Source: Acinetobacter sp. ANC 3929 (GTDB lineage: Bacteria; Pseudomonadota; Gammaproteobacteria; Pseudomonadales; Moraxellaceae). Taken from it: 64,000 bases of DNA. A program made the position numbers and the translations under genes. Below, one piece after another: positions 52,712 to 61,294 of this stretch. The notes under the pieces are model-generated. The model made no database searches. It saw only the letters and a program-made list of their open reading frames with translations, and had not been told where the DNA came from. The DNA is taken from the NCBI RefSeq assembly GCF_000369405.1, contig NZ_KB850000.1, positions 682,001-746,000 on the forward strand, in the 5' to 3' direction. Numbering within the stretch: position 1 is the first letter of the stretch; each line of letters begins with the position of its first letter.

Positions 52712-54202
52712 CTAAAAACGATGCTCAAGCTTTAAGCTGACATTGTGTTTATCGTAGGAATATAACCAATCCACATTGCTACTGTTGTGGTTATAACGAT
52801 AAGTCAGATTTGGTGTCATGCCGTAAAATTTAAATCGGGGCATCTGCACAACAACGGTATAATTTTGTTCAAAATCATGACGGCGGGCCGCAAATGTCTC
52901 TACATATTGATCAAACTGCCGCCAGCGATATGAACTGAATAAAGTGGTATTCAACCCAACATTCCAAGACTTGCTCAACCCGAACCGAATGCCTTGTTGT
53001 TGATAGGCTGCCATATATTTTTCTTGCGTGTCATGATCAAGCACATCCAGTCCACTAAATAATGTCCATTGCTTAGGTAGAATCTTCCAAAACGTGAACA
53101 TCGCTGAGCTTTCTTTACCATCTAGTGTTTTATATTTTTGATAATCCAGATCTTTGATTTCAGCTTCGAGCTTGAATGCTTTGTCTGCTGCAATAAATCG
53201 CATCCATTCAGCACGTGCACCCCATGCATTGTATAAACCGTCATTTGCATAACGTTTATGTTCAAATAATGGTGCAATGCTGATCTGATTTTTTAAATCG
53301 AAAAAGCTATAGCCTGCATTAATATTTAGGGTGGATTCGTTATAGTCGGCATGATCATCATAAGACTGTCCATACGCTAAACCACGTAAGGCAACCCCAT
53401 GATTGCCGTAGAGAGAAAAGCGTTTCATTAAACTGGCTTCATAGTCCATACCTGTTGCTGATGCTGCTTTAGGGCTGCCACGGGTAATTTCTTGAATGGG
53501 AGTCGCATTGCCCTTATCGTCAATGCCATATAACGTCCATGTTTTACTTTGTTCAGAAGAACTATTCAGATTTGTGGCATAGGATGGACCAATCGCGACA
53601 CTGCCTTGCCATGAATCTCGCTGATCGAGTGCTTTGACGAACAGATTAACCGTTTGTTCTACTTCTGGCGGTATCACCGTACGATCACTCTGTCCCAGTT
53701 TGTTTTGAATTGATGTAAAAAGGCGTGCTGCTTCTTTGTTCTTCTGCTGTTCAAACAGCACGCGCGCTAACTCTAGTTCACAAATCAGATTATTGGGTTG
53801 TTTATTGAGACTGCTTTGAAATTTTTGCTCGGCTAATTTGAGCTGCCCCTGAGCACGTGCCAGTGCCCCTTCGGCAAAATCAGTTAAAGCCTGATCATAG
53901 TCTTGATATTGCTGATAATGCTTTAAATAAACCGCAGCATTGCCCCATTGTTTTTGCATGACAGCCAAATAAAGAGCTTTTGCCAAATCATCCTCATTTT
54001 TCTCTACCGCAAAAATTTGGCCATTGATAAGAATACTAGGTAGTTTCTCGGTATCACGAATTGTGCCTTGTTGTTGTAGTTGGTGCTGTTGTTGTAATAA
54101 ATTTTGATCTAAGCTTTGATTCAGGCGAAGTTTAGTATCATCATCTGCATAGAGTGATGAAGCAGCCAATAGAGTCAGACAGCACAGCAATGTTCTTTTC
54201 AT
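52712..54202 (-). CDS. hsmA: Slam-type outer-membrane translocon for the hemophore (HsmA)
   Basis: A 496-residue type XI secretion (Slam) protein that exports its partner across the outer membrane. A signal peptide ends near residue 19 (SSLYADDD). The N-terminal domain carries TPR-like helices (ALARAQGQLKLAEQKFQSSL near 112-131, then ELELARVLFEQQKNKEAARLF). The C-terminal half from about 200 is a 14-strand barrel (SVAIGPSYATNLN onward) ending in HRF. The gene is directly downstream of hphA with a terminator-like hairpin between. Assignment rests on the domain order and on the hphA neighbourhood known from A. baumannii. Confidence 0.9.
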   Translation of the reverse strand: MKRTLLCCLTLLAASSLYADDDTKLRLNQSLDQNLLQQQHQLQQQGTIRDTEKLPSILINGQIFAVEKNEDDLAKALYLAVMQKQWGNAAVYLKHYQQYQDYDQALTDFAEGALARAQGQLKLAEQKFQSSLNKQPNNLICELELARVLFEQQKNKEAARLFTSIQNKLGQSDRTVIPPEVEQTVNLFVKALDQRDSWQGSVAIGPSYATNLNSSSEQSKTWTLYGIDDKGNATPIQEITRGSPKAASATGMDYEASLMKRFSLYGNHGVALRGLAYGQSYDDHADYNESTLNINAGYSFFDLKNQISIAPLFEHKRYANDGLYNAWGARAEWMRFIAADKAFKLEAEIKDLDYQKYKTLDGKESSAMFTFWKILPKQWTLFSGLDVLDHDTQEKYMAAYQQQGIRFGLSKSWNVGLNTTLFSSYRWRQFDQYVETFAARRHDFEQNYTVVVQMPRFKFYGMTPNLTYRYNHNSSNVDWLYSYDKHNVSLKLEHRF

Positions 54203-54248
54203 AAAAACCGTAAAACAAAAAATAAAATCATTAAGTCTTAAGCAAGAA

Positions 54249-54276
54249 AAAGGAATCTACAGTTGTAGATTCCTTT
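54249..54276 (-). terminator. Attenuator/terminator between hphA and the Slam gene
   Basis: A perfect 13-bp stem, aaaggaatctaca (54249-54261) and tgtagattccttt (54264-54276), in the 82-bp gap. On the minus strand it continues into a T-rich stretch. It should reduce read-through, giving more hemophore than exporter. Confidence 0.75.
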
Positions 54277-54284
54277 CGCTCTAA

Positions 54285-55076
54285 TTAGTTCTTCGCGCCG
54301 CCAAATGCAGTGTTATAAGAAACATTGTCAAATTTCGCGATACCCGCTAAAGCAGCAGCATTTGCACCAAAGAAATGTCCCTGAACAATACCTGAGTCAT
54401 TTAAGCCAGCTGTACCATTTGCAACTGCAAATCCGCTAAATGCAGCTGAACCTGGATTAAACGTCACACCATCAAGCGTTACGTTTGAAACGGTTGTACC
54501 TGTTCCAGCTAATGAACCTTCCAAAGTACCCGCACCGAAGTTTGCAGTAAAATTACCACTTAACAGATTGGCTGCTGAGCCGTTAATCCCTGCAACGGTA
54601 TAGGTCGCAGTACCTGCAGTTGGTACTGTGGTATTGGTATTGTCACCTGCGTAATAAACCGTATGGCTTGCGCTTGCAGGTGTATCACCCGCTTTCCACC
54701 ATTCACCGAAATAAACTTCTTGTGTGCCGACTTGACCAAAATTAAAGTTACCTAAAGCACTATGTGAAGGCGGCATTGCCGATACAGGAATATGAGAGAT
54801 ATTAAATGTCTTGGTACCTACAGTGACATTCGTATTACTTGTGCCTTGCGCAGAAAATGCTTGCGCTAAACCTTTTAGTGAACTAAAGCCTGTAAAAGCG
54901 TTATATGGTGCACCTGCCGCCTGCACAGAAACTGCAGCTGCACCACCCGGATGACTAGCACTTGCTGCCGCACCGACTTTGATATTTGCTTCGTTACTAG
55001 AAGCACCTTCAATACCTGCATGAGCAAATACAGCAGAACATGCAACAAGACCGATGAACAGTTGAGAGATTTTCAT
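54285..55076 (-). CDS. hphA: Hemophilin-family secreted hemophore HphA
   Basis: A 263-residue exported haem-binding protein. The signal peptide is about residues 1-20 (MKISQLFIGLVACSAVFAHA), with no lipobox, so it is released rather than anchored. The mature part starts with an Ala/Gly/Ser-rich haem-handle region with several His (HIPVSAMPPSHSALGN near 95-110). The C-terminus is a TbpB-type eight-strand beta barrel (TATYTVAGINGSAANLLSGNF, then GIVQGHFFGANAAALAGIA), the recognised Slam-substrate module. Flanked by its receptor and by Slam. GGAG lies nine bases before the ATG. Confidence 0.9.
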   Translation of the reverse strand: MKISQLFIGLVACSAVFAHAGIEGASSNEANIKVGAAASASHPGGAAAVSVQAAGAPYNAFTGFSSLKGLAQAFSAQGTSNTNVTVGTKTFNISHIPVSAMPPSHSALGNFNFGQVGTQEVYFGEWWKAGDTPASASHTVYYAGDNTNTTVPTAGTATYTVAGINGSAANLLSGNFTANFGAGTLEGSLAGTGTTVSNVTLDGVTFNPGSAAFSGFAVANGTAGLNDSGIVQGHFFGANAAALAGIAKFDNVSYNTAFGGAKN

Positions 55077-55121
55077 TTATTGTTACTCCATTTTTCTAAA
55101 GCTAAGTTATTGTTTCAATGA

Positions 55122-55141
55122 AGATAACGATATCGTTATCT
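55122..55141. promoter_or_regulatory. Perfect 20-bp palindrome before hphA
   Basis: AGATAACGATATCGTTATCT is perfectly symmetric over 20 bp and lies 45 bp upstream of the hphA start codon. It may be an operator or, in RNA, a leader hairpin. Confidence 0.55.
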
Positions 55142-55153
55142 ATTTAGTTGTAT

Positions 55154-55177
55154 GAGCAGTTGGATCGATTACTGCTC
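55154..55177. repeat. Inverted repeat in the hphR-hphA gap
   Basis: Arms gagcagt (55154-55160) and actgctc (55171-55177) around a 10-base spacer. It is the middle of three successive inverted repeats in the 186-bp gap. Confidence 0.5.
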
Positions 55178-55185
55178 TTGATTTT

Positions 55186-55217
55186 GTAAATAATAATCAT
55201 TCAAAATTATTATTTAC
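55186..55217. promoter_or_regulatory. 12-bp inverted repeat after hphR with a Fur-like core
   Basis: Arms gtaaataataat (55186-55197) and attattatttac (55206-55217) around eight bases. The left half (55186-55204) also matches the Fur consensus at 13 of 19 positions. It lies 45 bp after the hphR stop and could limit read-through or carry an iron-responsive promoter of hphA. Confidence 0.45.
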
Positions 55218-55262
55218 ATCCATCTAATTCCCACTTTTTAAAAGAGGAAATTAAATTCTGTG

Positions 55263-58200
55263 TTAAAACTTAGTTGTCCAGCTGACTTTTAGCGTGCGGC
55301 CTGGTGCAGCCATTGCACTCCGAGTGAGAGGATCGATATAGAATTGGTTTGAAAGGTTATTTCCAACAAATTCAACCGTGTTATAGGTATCGACTTGGTA
55401 GCGTGCATAAGCATCAAAAATCCAAGTATCATCCCAAGCCAGTGGTACGTTGAGGTAATAGCCTTTATTGATACCCGCATCGTTATTTTTACGTAGCGGA
55501 CTTTCATAGCCTTTGTAGAAGGTTCCTCGGGCACCCAGTTCCAATCTTTCATCCAGAAAACGTGCGCCTAACAAGGCATGTGCACTGAGTTCTGGTGTCG
55601 ACATGGTGACGAGGTAACCATTGGGAAAACCATCATCGACACAACGTTGGTAAGCATCACGGAACTGAATCCCCTGATCTGTTTGTACAGTACCGCTGTT
55701 AATCATTTTATCGATGGCGCTATTGGTGTCACAGACTTCATTTTTGAGGTTATAAGCCAAACTTAAATCGGTAAAGAAAGCACCATTATCAAAACGGCTT
55801 TGCAGTTCTAGACCTGAAAGTTTTTGCTCATCCATATTGGTGAAAATCAGATTCTGATTTCGCTCAATCACGTTTTTGGTTTTGTTGTAGTAATACGCCA
55901 GTTTAATATCGGCATTTCGTGCTGAGCTTAACCAGTTACGCATGTCATAGACATAACCCACTTCATAATTAAACGCGTGTTCGGGTTTAATCGCTTGATA
56001 TGGCATCATCGCAGAGAAACCGACTGTACTTTCAAATAAGCTGGGTAAGCGATACTCTTCTGCATAACGTACATAGAGCCGATTATTATCAGTCAAATGA
56101 ATGGATGCACCGAACTGAGGTGCCCAGCCACTGTCTCTTACTTTCTGAACAGACTCAATGGGAACCTGTTCAATCACTGCAGGACTAAGATTGCCACTGC
56201 CAGTAATCACATATTTTTGACCTAGAGCATTTAGTCGATCTAATACATTATCCGCCAAAGCCAAATGACCGTTTTCATCTGCCTTCCACGTGAGTGTATT
56301 TTTCTGTGTCCAAATCAGGTTATACAGCTGTGTTTCTGATGCAGGTACAGTTTCTAACTTACCATCCCAGTCTGGATTTTTGGTGGCATAACGTTGCGAG
56401 AATCGATCCAGCAGACGTTGCTGCTGAGCATTATAACTTTCAGGCATCGTCACATATTCAAAGCTATATTCTTTGAGTTTACTTTTCTTGGTAAATAATG
56501 GGTTTAATGCAGGATCGACCCCATCTCTCAAGGATTTATTTAAGAAATCATCAAAGGCCCAGTATGAGCGATAGCGCATACCCGCATCAAAACTTAGCCA
56601 AGAGGCAGGACGATAGTTAAAATTAAAATCAAAGGTTTTTTCTTCACGGCGTCCCGCTCGCGGTAAAGCCTGAAATAGACTATACATTGGACCGTATTCA
56701 CCATAGACATCATCAGAAGTCAGTTTTTCTTTTAAGAAACTGCCACCTAGGGTTAAATTAAGTTGGTCCGTTAATAGGGCTTTGTTGCTGATATTAATGC
56801 CCTGACGTCGGTTGTCAGAATGGCTAATTGCTGTATTGATAATGCGATTGTCCCGAAAATCAATCGTCGTCGGCCAACCACCCCGTGTATAGGTTTGGCT
56901 TTCTGTATCGGTTTGCCAAATATTGGCATAGAAGTCGACCCACTGATTCGTTTCGGGTTTAAACTTATACTCCAAGCTGTAGGCTTTGGAACGAATGTCA
57001 CTGAGAGGCCACTGTGGTACACCAATTTCAGGTGTTAGCCCCCATTCAATCCGTGAAGGCATGATTTCACCAAATCTATTTTTGGTGTCTCGATAGGTCA
57101 ATTTTAGGGCTTGGTCATCAGTTGGTCGATAGTTTGCTTTGAATAACCACGACTCCATTTGACTTGAGGTATTCGGAACTTCATCACCTGGCTTATAGGA
57201 ATGAGCAAAATAAGGAATAAAATCGAGACTATTACTTGGTTCTGCCCGTTTATAGTAGCCCGACCCATGTATACCCGAAAAATAGTTGCCACGTTCACGA
57301 ACAGCATAAACTGCCAATAAATCAAATTTATCCTGCTTCATTGCCAAGGCAAGTCGACCTGCTAGATCATCCCCAGAGAAGTTGGAGTTATCATTTTTAG
57401 TTCGGTTCTTCTTGTAAATGTCGGGGTCATACTGTTTTCCATCAACATTATTCCAAGGTGTCGTATCATTATAATTCTTGCCGACCTTGCTCATATCAGG
57501 AAGCGAGGGATCAATGGAGTTGGTTGAACCTTCAACTTTTAGCTCTGCACCAAAGCTTTGACCCGGACGAACGATATCATCCGCTTCCAAGGTCTTGACC
57601 ACAACACCACCACCGACTGACGTTCTTGTATTTCGTTCTAACGATGGCCCTTTAATGACTTCAATGCCAGCAATCAAATTAGGATCAATATAATTTCGAT
57701 TATTCACGCCATTATAGCCGCGCCATACTGCAATCGATTGCTCAGTGCCATCGATGGTCAATGGAACGCGACCTACACCCTGTACGCCACGAACACTCGG
57801 ATCCAATGCGCCACTATTTCGAGCATCACCGCTATAAACACCCACCATACCTTGTAAAACATCGGCAGGATTGGTGCCTTTAAAGCGTTCAATATAGTCT
57901 TTTCCTGCATAGACTGAAGAGCGATTGGCATCATAAACTCTGTTGCTGCCCTGAGTATCACGATCTTCTTGACCATAAACGACAAGTGGGGTCAAACGAA
58001 CTGAAACGTCATCATCCTGCGTCGGTACAGACGCTGTCTTGTTTAGAACTGTAGTTGTAGTAACAGACGCAGTATTGGCATGTTGAGTGGTTTTTTTCGC
58101 CAGCGTGTAACCTTGTCCCACTTTGACTGCATAAAATGTTGAAGATGCTAAAATGTGTTGGAAGCCTTGTTCTACTGCATAGTTTCCTTTTAACCCCGAA

Positions 58201-58448
58201 CTGTATTGCCCTTTTAACTGTTTGGCATCAATTGCAATAGCGGTATCAGATTGTTCAGCAAATTGATTCAAGACATTGGCTAAGGTTCCTGCTGGGATAT
58301 CGTAAGCTTTTATTCCAACTGTTTCAGCATAAGCCTGTTGTAAAGGCAAAGTTAAGCCACCAATACAAACTGTATGTATCGCAAATGCGAGTGTTGAAAA
58401 TCGAAATAAGTTCCGATTTCGCATTTGATCCTTTCCAACTTTCTTCAT
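55263..58448 (-). CDS. hphR: TonB-dependent hemophore receptor HphR with signalling domain
   Basis: A 1061-residue outer-membrane receptor that takes haem from HphA. A signal peptide ends near residue 42 (LQQAYAETV). An N-terminal STN signalling domain follows (about 45-115, GIKAYDIPAGTLANVLNQFAEQS), which contacts FecR in surface-signalling systems. The plug lies at about 170-310 (YGQEDRDTQGSNRVYD, then GTNPADVLQGMVGVYSGDARNSGALDPSVRG), and the barrel ends in aromatic Phe (LKVSWTTKF). The length and PNIYDPN-type plug resemble HasR/HpuB-like haem receptors. Both the M1 start and an in-frame ATG eight codons later have ribosome sites. Confidence 0.9.
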   Translation of the reverse strand: MKKVGKDQMRNRNLFRFSTLAFAIHTVCIGGLTLPLQQAYAETVGIKAYDIPAGTLANVLNQFAEQSDTAIAIDAKQLKGQYSSGLKGNYAVEQGFQHILASSTFYAVKVGQGYTLAKKTTQHANTASVTTTTVLNKTASVPTQDDDVSVRLTPLVVYGQEDRDTQGSNRVYDANRSSVYAGKDYIERFKGTNPADVLQGMVGVYSGDARNSGALDPSVRGVQGVGRVPLTIDGTEQSIAVWRGYNGVNNRNYIDPNLIAGIEVIKGPSLERNTRTSVGGGVVVKTLEADDIVRPGQSFGAELKVEGSTNSIDPSLPDMSKVGKNYNDTTPWNNVDGKQYDPDIYKKNRTKNDNSNFSGDDLAGRLALAMKQDKFDLLAVYAVRERGNYFSGIHGSGYYKRAEPSNSLDFIPYFAHSYKPGDEVPNTSSQMESWLFKANYRPTDDQALKLTYRDTKNRFGEIMPSRIEWGLTPEIGVPQWPLSDIRSKAYSLEYKFKPETNQWVDFYANIWQTDTESQTYTRGGWPTTIDFRDNRIINTAISHSDNRRQGINISNKALLTDQLNLTLGGSFLKEKLTSDDVYGEYGPMYSLFQALPRAGRREEKTFDFNFNYRPASWLSFDAGMRYRSYWAFDDFLNKSLRDGVDPALNPLFTKKSKLKEYSFEYVTMPESYNAQQQRLLDRFSQRYATKNPDWDGKLETVPASETQLYNLIWTQKNTLTWKADENGHLALADNVLDRLNALGQKYVITGSGNLSPAVIEQVPIESVQKVRDSGWAPQFGASIHLTDNNRLYVRYAEEYRLPSLFESTVGFSAMMPYQAIKPEHAFNYEVGYVYDMRNWLSSARNADIKLAYYYNKTKNVIERNQNLIFTNMDEQKLSGLELQSRFDNGAFFTDLSLAYNLKNEVCDTNSAIDKMINSGTVQTDQGIQFRDAYQRCVDDGFPNGYLVTMSTPELSAHALLGARFLDERLELGARGTFYKGYESPLRKNNDAGINKGYYLNVPLAWDDTWIFDAYARYQVDTYNTVEFVGNNLSNQFYIDPLTRSAMAAPGRTLKVSWTTKF

Positions 58449-58530
58449 TTTGCTGCCCTAGTAAATAGAAATAAGAATCATTCAATATACTTGAATAAAA
58501 TGATCCAAATTTATTGCTTCTACTTACTAT

Positions 58531-58558
58531 GACGGACAGCTTCGAAAAAAGTGGAACC
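58531..58558 (-). promoter_or_regulatory. Candidate ECF (FecI-type) promoter of hphR
   Basis: On the minus strand GGTTCC (complement of 58553-58558), 17 bases, then CCGTC (complement of 58531-58535), about 85 bp before the hphR start. The GC-containing -10 with CGTC resembles promoters of FecI-like sigma factors. Inferred by position and likeness only. Confidence 0.35.
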
Positions 58559-58606
58559 TAAATTTTTAAAAAAATTAAGAATGTTTTTTTAATGCGTTTA
58601 TTGGTG

Positions 58607-59635
58607 CTATGAAAATACAGGCTGTTTTCTATTTTTTAATGAGATAACAATGAAATATGGTGTAATTTGATATACTTTTAAGTTGGGAAATACAGTTGCT
58701 AATAATTTAAGTGCATCTTGTGTTTGATCTAATGGCAACACGGCATTCACTCGGATGTCTTGCAGAGCTTCGGCATTAAACAAGATTCTGCCTTTATAAT
58801 TTTGATCTAATTCTTTTAACACCTGGTCGAGCGGTAAATCCTCTACCATCAATTGATGTTTATTCCATTTTTGTTGTTCATTATAAATATTCAGTGCGGG
58901 TAATGATTGCACGCCATTTTGATTCATACTGACGGCTTGCCCTGCATTGACTGTCACCTGCTGAGTTGCATAACCATGCGCTGTAGACTGTACACGTACT
59001 CGCGAATGCAACATTTTTAACTCTGTTGCTGAAGGCGTAAAAGCCACGCTAAAAGCTGTTCCAAGTGCTTGAATCTGCCCATGTTTGGTTTTGACTAAAA
59101 ACGGTCGATTCGGATCTTTGGCAACATCAACATAGACTTGCCCTTGAACCAATTCAACCACTCTTTGCCTTGCCTGAAAATCAATATTGACTGCACTTTT
59201 CCCCCGCAGAATTAAGCGAGAGCCATCTTGTAAGGTTTGTGTTGTCCACTGTGCCGAATCGCTGTGAACATCAGCGCTTAGATAGGCAATAGAAGTATCA
59301 GATACATATAGAGAACTGCCGCCGATGATAACAAATGCAATGGCAAATGCGCTTCCCGCACGAACATGTTTATATATTTTTGCAGATCCAAAACCGGCTT
59401 TGAGTGCCGATTTAACTGCTTTTTTATGCTGCGGTGTTTGAGACATTTTTTGAATCGAACGAATACACTGTTCAATATCCGCTGCAATTTTTTGATGCTG
59501 CTGACTGTTCTGTTTCCACTGATTAAATTTTAATTGTGCATTTTCGCGGGTCGATTCATCATCTGAACTTAATTGTACAATCCATAAAGCCGCTTCCTCA
59601 ACCAGTTGATGATGATCTTGTTTATCGATATCCAT
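58607..59635 (-). CDS. fecR: FecR-type anti-sigma/sigma regulator
   Basis: A 342-residue inner-membrane protein that passes the receptor signal to the ECF sigma factor. The N-terminal cytoplasmic DUF4880-type segment contains EEAALWIVQLSSDDESTRENAQL with FNQWKQNS (8-40). A membrane helix lies at about 95-112 (AFAIAFVIIGGSSLYV). The FecR domain spans about 120-225 (TQTLQDGSRLILRGKSAVNI, FLVKTKHGQIQALGTAFSV), and a C-terminal STN-like domain is at 265-335. The ATG directly abuts the fecI stop codon (TAAATG). Its partner receptor HphR carries the matching STN domain. Confidence 0.92.
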   Translation of the reverse strand: MDIDKQDHHQLVEEAALWIVQLSSDDESTRENAQLKFNQWKQNSQQHQKIAADIEQCIRSIQKMSQTPQHKKAVKSALKAGFGSAKIYKHVRAGSAFAIAFVIIGGSSLYVSDTSIAYLSADVHSDSAQWTTQTLQDGSRLILRGKSAVNIDFQARQRVVELVQGQVYVDVAKDPNRPFLVKTKHGQIQALGTAFSVAFTPSATELKMLHSRVRVQSTAHGYATQQVTVNAGQAVSMNQNGVQSLPALNIYNEQQKWNKHQLMVEDLPLDQVLKELDQNYKGRILFNAEALQDIRVNAVLPLDQTQDALKLLATVFPNLKVYQITPYFIVISLKNRKQPVFS

Positions 59636-60172
59636 TTAGATGCTGACATCCATATCTAGTCGGGTCTGATAACAGCGTATTAAACAGCTTGCCAGATATT
59701 TTTGAATCATTTTGGTCGAAACACCCAGTTGCTCTGCGATTTCTTTATGGGTATAGCCTTCTAGATAATGCAAGATAAATGCTTGTTGTGCTTTTGCAGA
59801 AACATCTTCCAAGGCTTTACAAAGTTGGTCAAGTGCCTGAATGATTTGCATTTGATCTTCTGGTGAAGCAACCGCATCCAGCATGTATTCCATCTGGCTC
59901 ATGCCATCTAAATAAGCTTGTTCAATGCGTTTGCGACGTACTTGATCAATCAGTAAGTTTTTTGCAATAGAAGTCAGATAAGCACGTGGTTCTTTAATCC
60001 CCAGCAGCTCATCGCGTGTTTGCAGTAATTTAATAAAGGTGTCCTGCACCAGATCTGCGGCTTGCTCAGTGTTGCCTATTTTTTGTCTTAACCATTGATG
60101 AAGCCAGCCTCTATGGTTTCTGTATAACTGATCTACAAGCATAGGGGTTTTGTTCACAATCATTTGACTCAA
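59636..60172 (-). CDS. fecI: FecI-type ECF sigma factor of the haem locus
   Basis: A 178-residue iron-starvation sigma factor. Region 2 reads GWLHQWLRQKIGNTEQAADLVQDTFIKLL followed by EPRAYLTSIAKNLLIDQVRRKRIEQAY; region 4 reads AQQAFILHYLEGYTHKEIAEQLGVSTKMIQKYLASCL. It probably drives hphR and the genes behind it. A Fur box lies directly upstream, so expression needs iron limitation. It ends immediately before fecR. The degraded paralogue lies at 14122-14495. An alternative start three codons later is possible. Confidence 0.93.
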   Translation of the reverse strand: MSQMIVNKTPMLVDQLYRNHRGWLHQWLRQKIGNTEQAADLVQDTFIKLLQTRDELLGIKEPRAYLTSIAKNLLIDQVRRKRIEQAYLDGMSQMEYMLDAVASPEDQMQIIQALDQLCKALEDVSAKAQQAFILHYLEGYTHKEIAEQLGVSTKMIQKYLASCLIRCYQTRLDMDVSI

Positions 60173-60184
60173 AACACAGTGTGA

Positions 60185-60207
60185 TCAAATGATAATAATT
60201 ATCATTT
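60185..60207. promoter_or_regulatory. Fur box upstream of fecI
   Basis: The region reads AAATGATAATAATTATCATTT, nearly palindromic; the best 19-mer (60185-60203) matches the Fur consensus at 15 positions. It lies 13 bp before the fecI start codon and should make the sigma factor iron-repressed. Confidence 0.78.
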
Positions 60208-60309
60208 ATAAAATCAAGAAAGAATCGTACAACCTGTTGTTGACTGTTATTTTTATAAGCACAATTTATATCTTGCATTGCTCAAAAGAGTCATGCTGAA
60301 AATTATAAT

Positions 60310-61167
60310 TTATTGATTTAACAGTGCTTCTATCCACACAATCAGTTCATACATATGCCGATTTCTACGCTTTAATTGTTCCTTGTTTGGAATGTAATAA
60401 CACAATTCTGATTGCGCGCATTTAGTTGACAGTGGCTGGATCAATTTCGCCCGAATTAATCGACTGACCAAGGTACTCGAACAAAATACCAATCCATTGG
60501 CCATTAAGGCTTCTTGAATACCGAAAATTTCTTGGTCAAAGTGATGCAGGCTGATATTTTTCCCATCCAAAGCATTGTGGTCAAGCCATGTTTGCAAGGG
60601 TGGCTTAGGCAAGGTTTTATTTTTCCATTCAGTGCTAAACAGTGTAATTGGCTGCTCCAACCAACGCTCTTTATGCAACCTTACGGCGGCAAATACATTA
60701 AATGACTCATATTTAATAATGTCCGTTGGTGAAACAGATGCAACAGCCCCATAGCGGATGGGAAGCGCTGATAAATGGTTTTCCAGATTTTCCCCGGTTG
60801 AAATTTCAAGCGAGATCTCTGGATAAAGTTGTGAAAAGGTCTGCATGGCTGGAATCAAGATCATTGCAGCCAAGGATGAGGTTGTGGTGATCTTAATCAC
60901 TTTTCCCGCTGTACTCACTTCTTCTAATGCGTCTTCAATCGTTCGAAATCCCTTTGAAATGGCGGTCGCTAATTTCTCACCTGTTTCAGTTAAGCTGATT
61001 TTTCGTACCTGCCGATAAAATAAATCAACGTTTAAGCGACTTTCTAAATTACTCACGTGATGAGAAATAGCAGTTGGTGTAAGTGACAGTTCTTCAGCAG
61101 CCAGTTTGAAACTTCCTAAACGGGCTGCAGATTCAAATGCTTTCAATGCTTGTAAGGAAACCTGCAT
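60310..61167 (-). CDS. LysR-family regulator divergent from azoR
   Basis: A 285-residue regulator. The helix-turn-helix reads LQALKAFESAARLGSFKLAAEELSLTPTAISHHVSNLE at 5-42, very like GcvA/AmpR-type regulators, and the effector domain begins at about 90 (KVIKITTTSSLAAMILIP). It is transcribed away from the azoreductase gene, with an inverted repeat at 61182-61210 between them, 15 bp before its own start. It most likely controls azoR and itself. Confidence 0.87.
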   Translation of the reverse strand: MQVSLQALKAFESAARLGSFKLAAEELSLTPTAISHHVSNLESRLNVDLFYRQVRKISLTETGEKLATAISKGFRTIEDALEEVSTAGKVIKITTTSSLAAMILIPAMQTFSQLYPEISLEISTGENLENHLSALPIRYGAVASVSPTDIIKYESFNVFAAVRLHKERWLEQPITLFSTEWKNKTLPKPPLQTWLDHNALDGKNISLHHFDQEIFGIQEALMANGLVFCSSTLVSRLIRAKLIQPLSTKCAQSELCYYIPNKEQLKRRNRHMYELIVWIEALLNQ

Positions 61168-61181
61168 GCATTTTGCCCTCC

Positions 61182-61210
61182 GAGTTTAAGTTTATAGCTG
61201 AGTTAAACTC
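61182..61210. promoter_or_regulatory. Inverted repeat in the LysR/azoR gap
   Basis: Arms gagttta (61182-61188) and taaactc (61204-61210) around 15 bases, with a smaller tgagt-taa-actca symmetry at its right end. Size and position fit a LysR binding site. Confidence 0.5.
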
Positions 61211-61294
61211 ATTCATAACTCTGATTTACTCATTTGTCCAGTTAGCAAGAGGCTTTTAACATGACCTTATCTTGAACAGGTTGGGTACTCAAAA

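Noticed and set aside
58467..58485. Fur-like sequence before hphR
   Set aside because: Only 11 of 19 consensus positions match; control through FecI is a simpler explanation.
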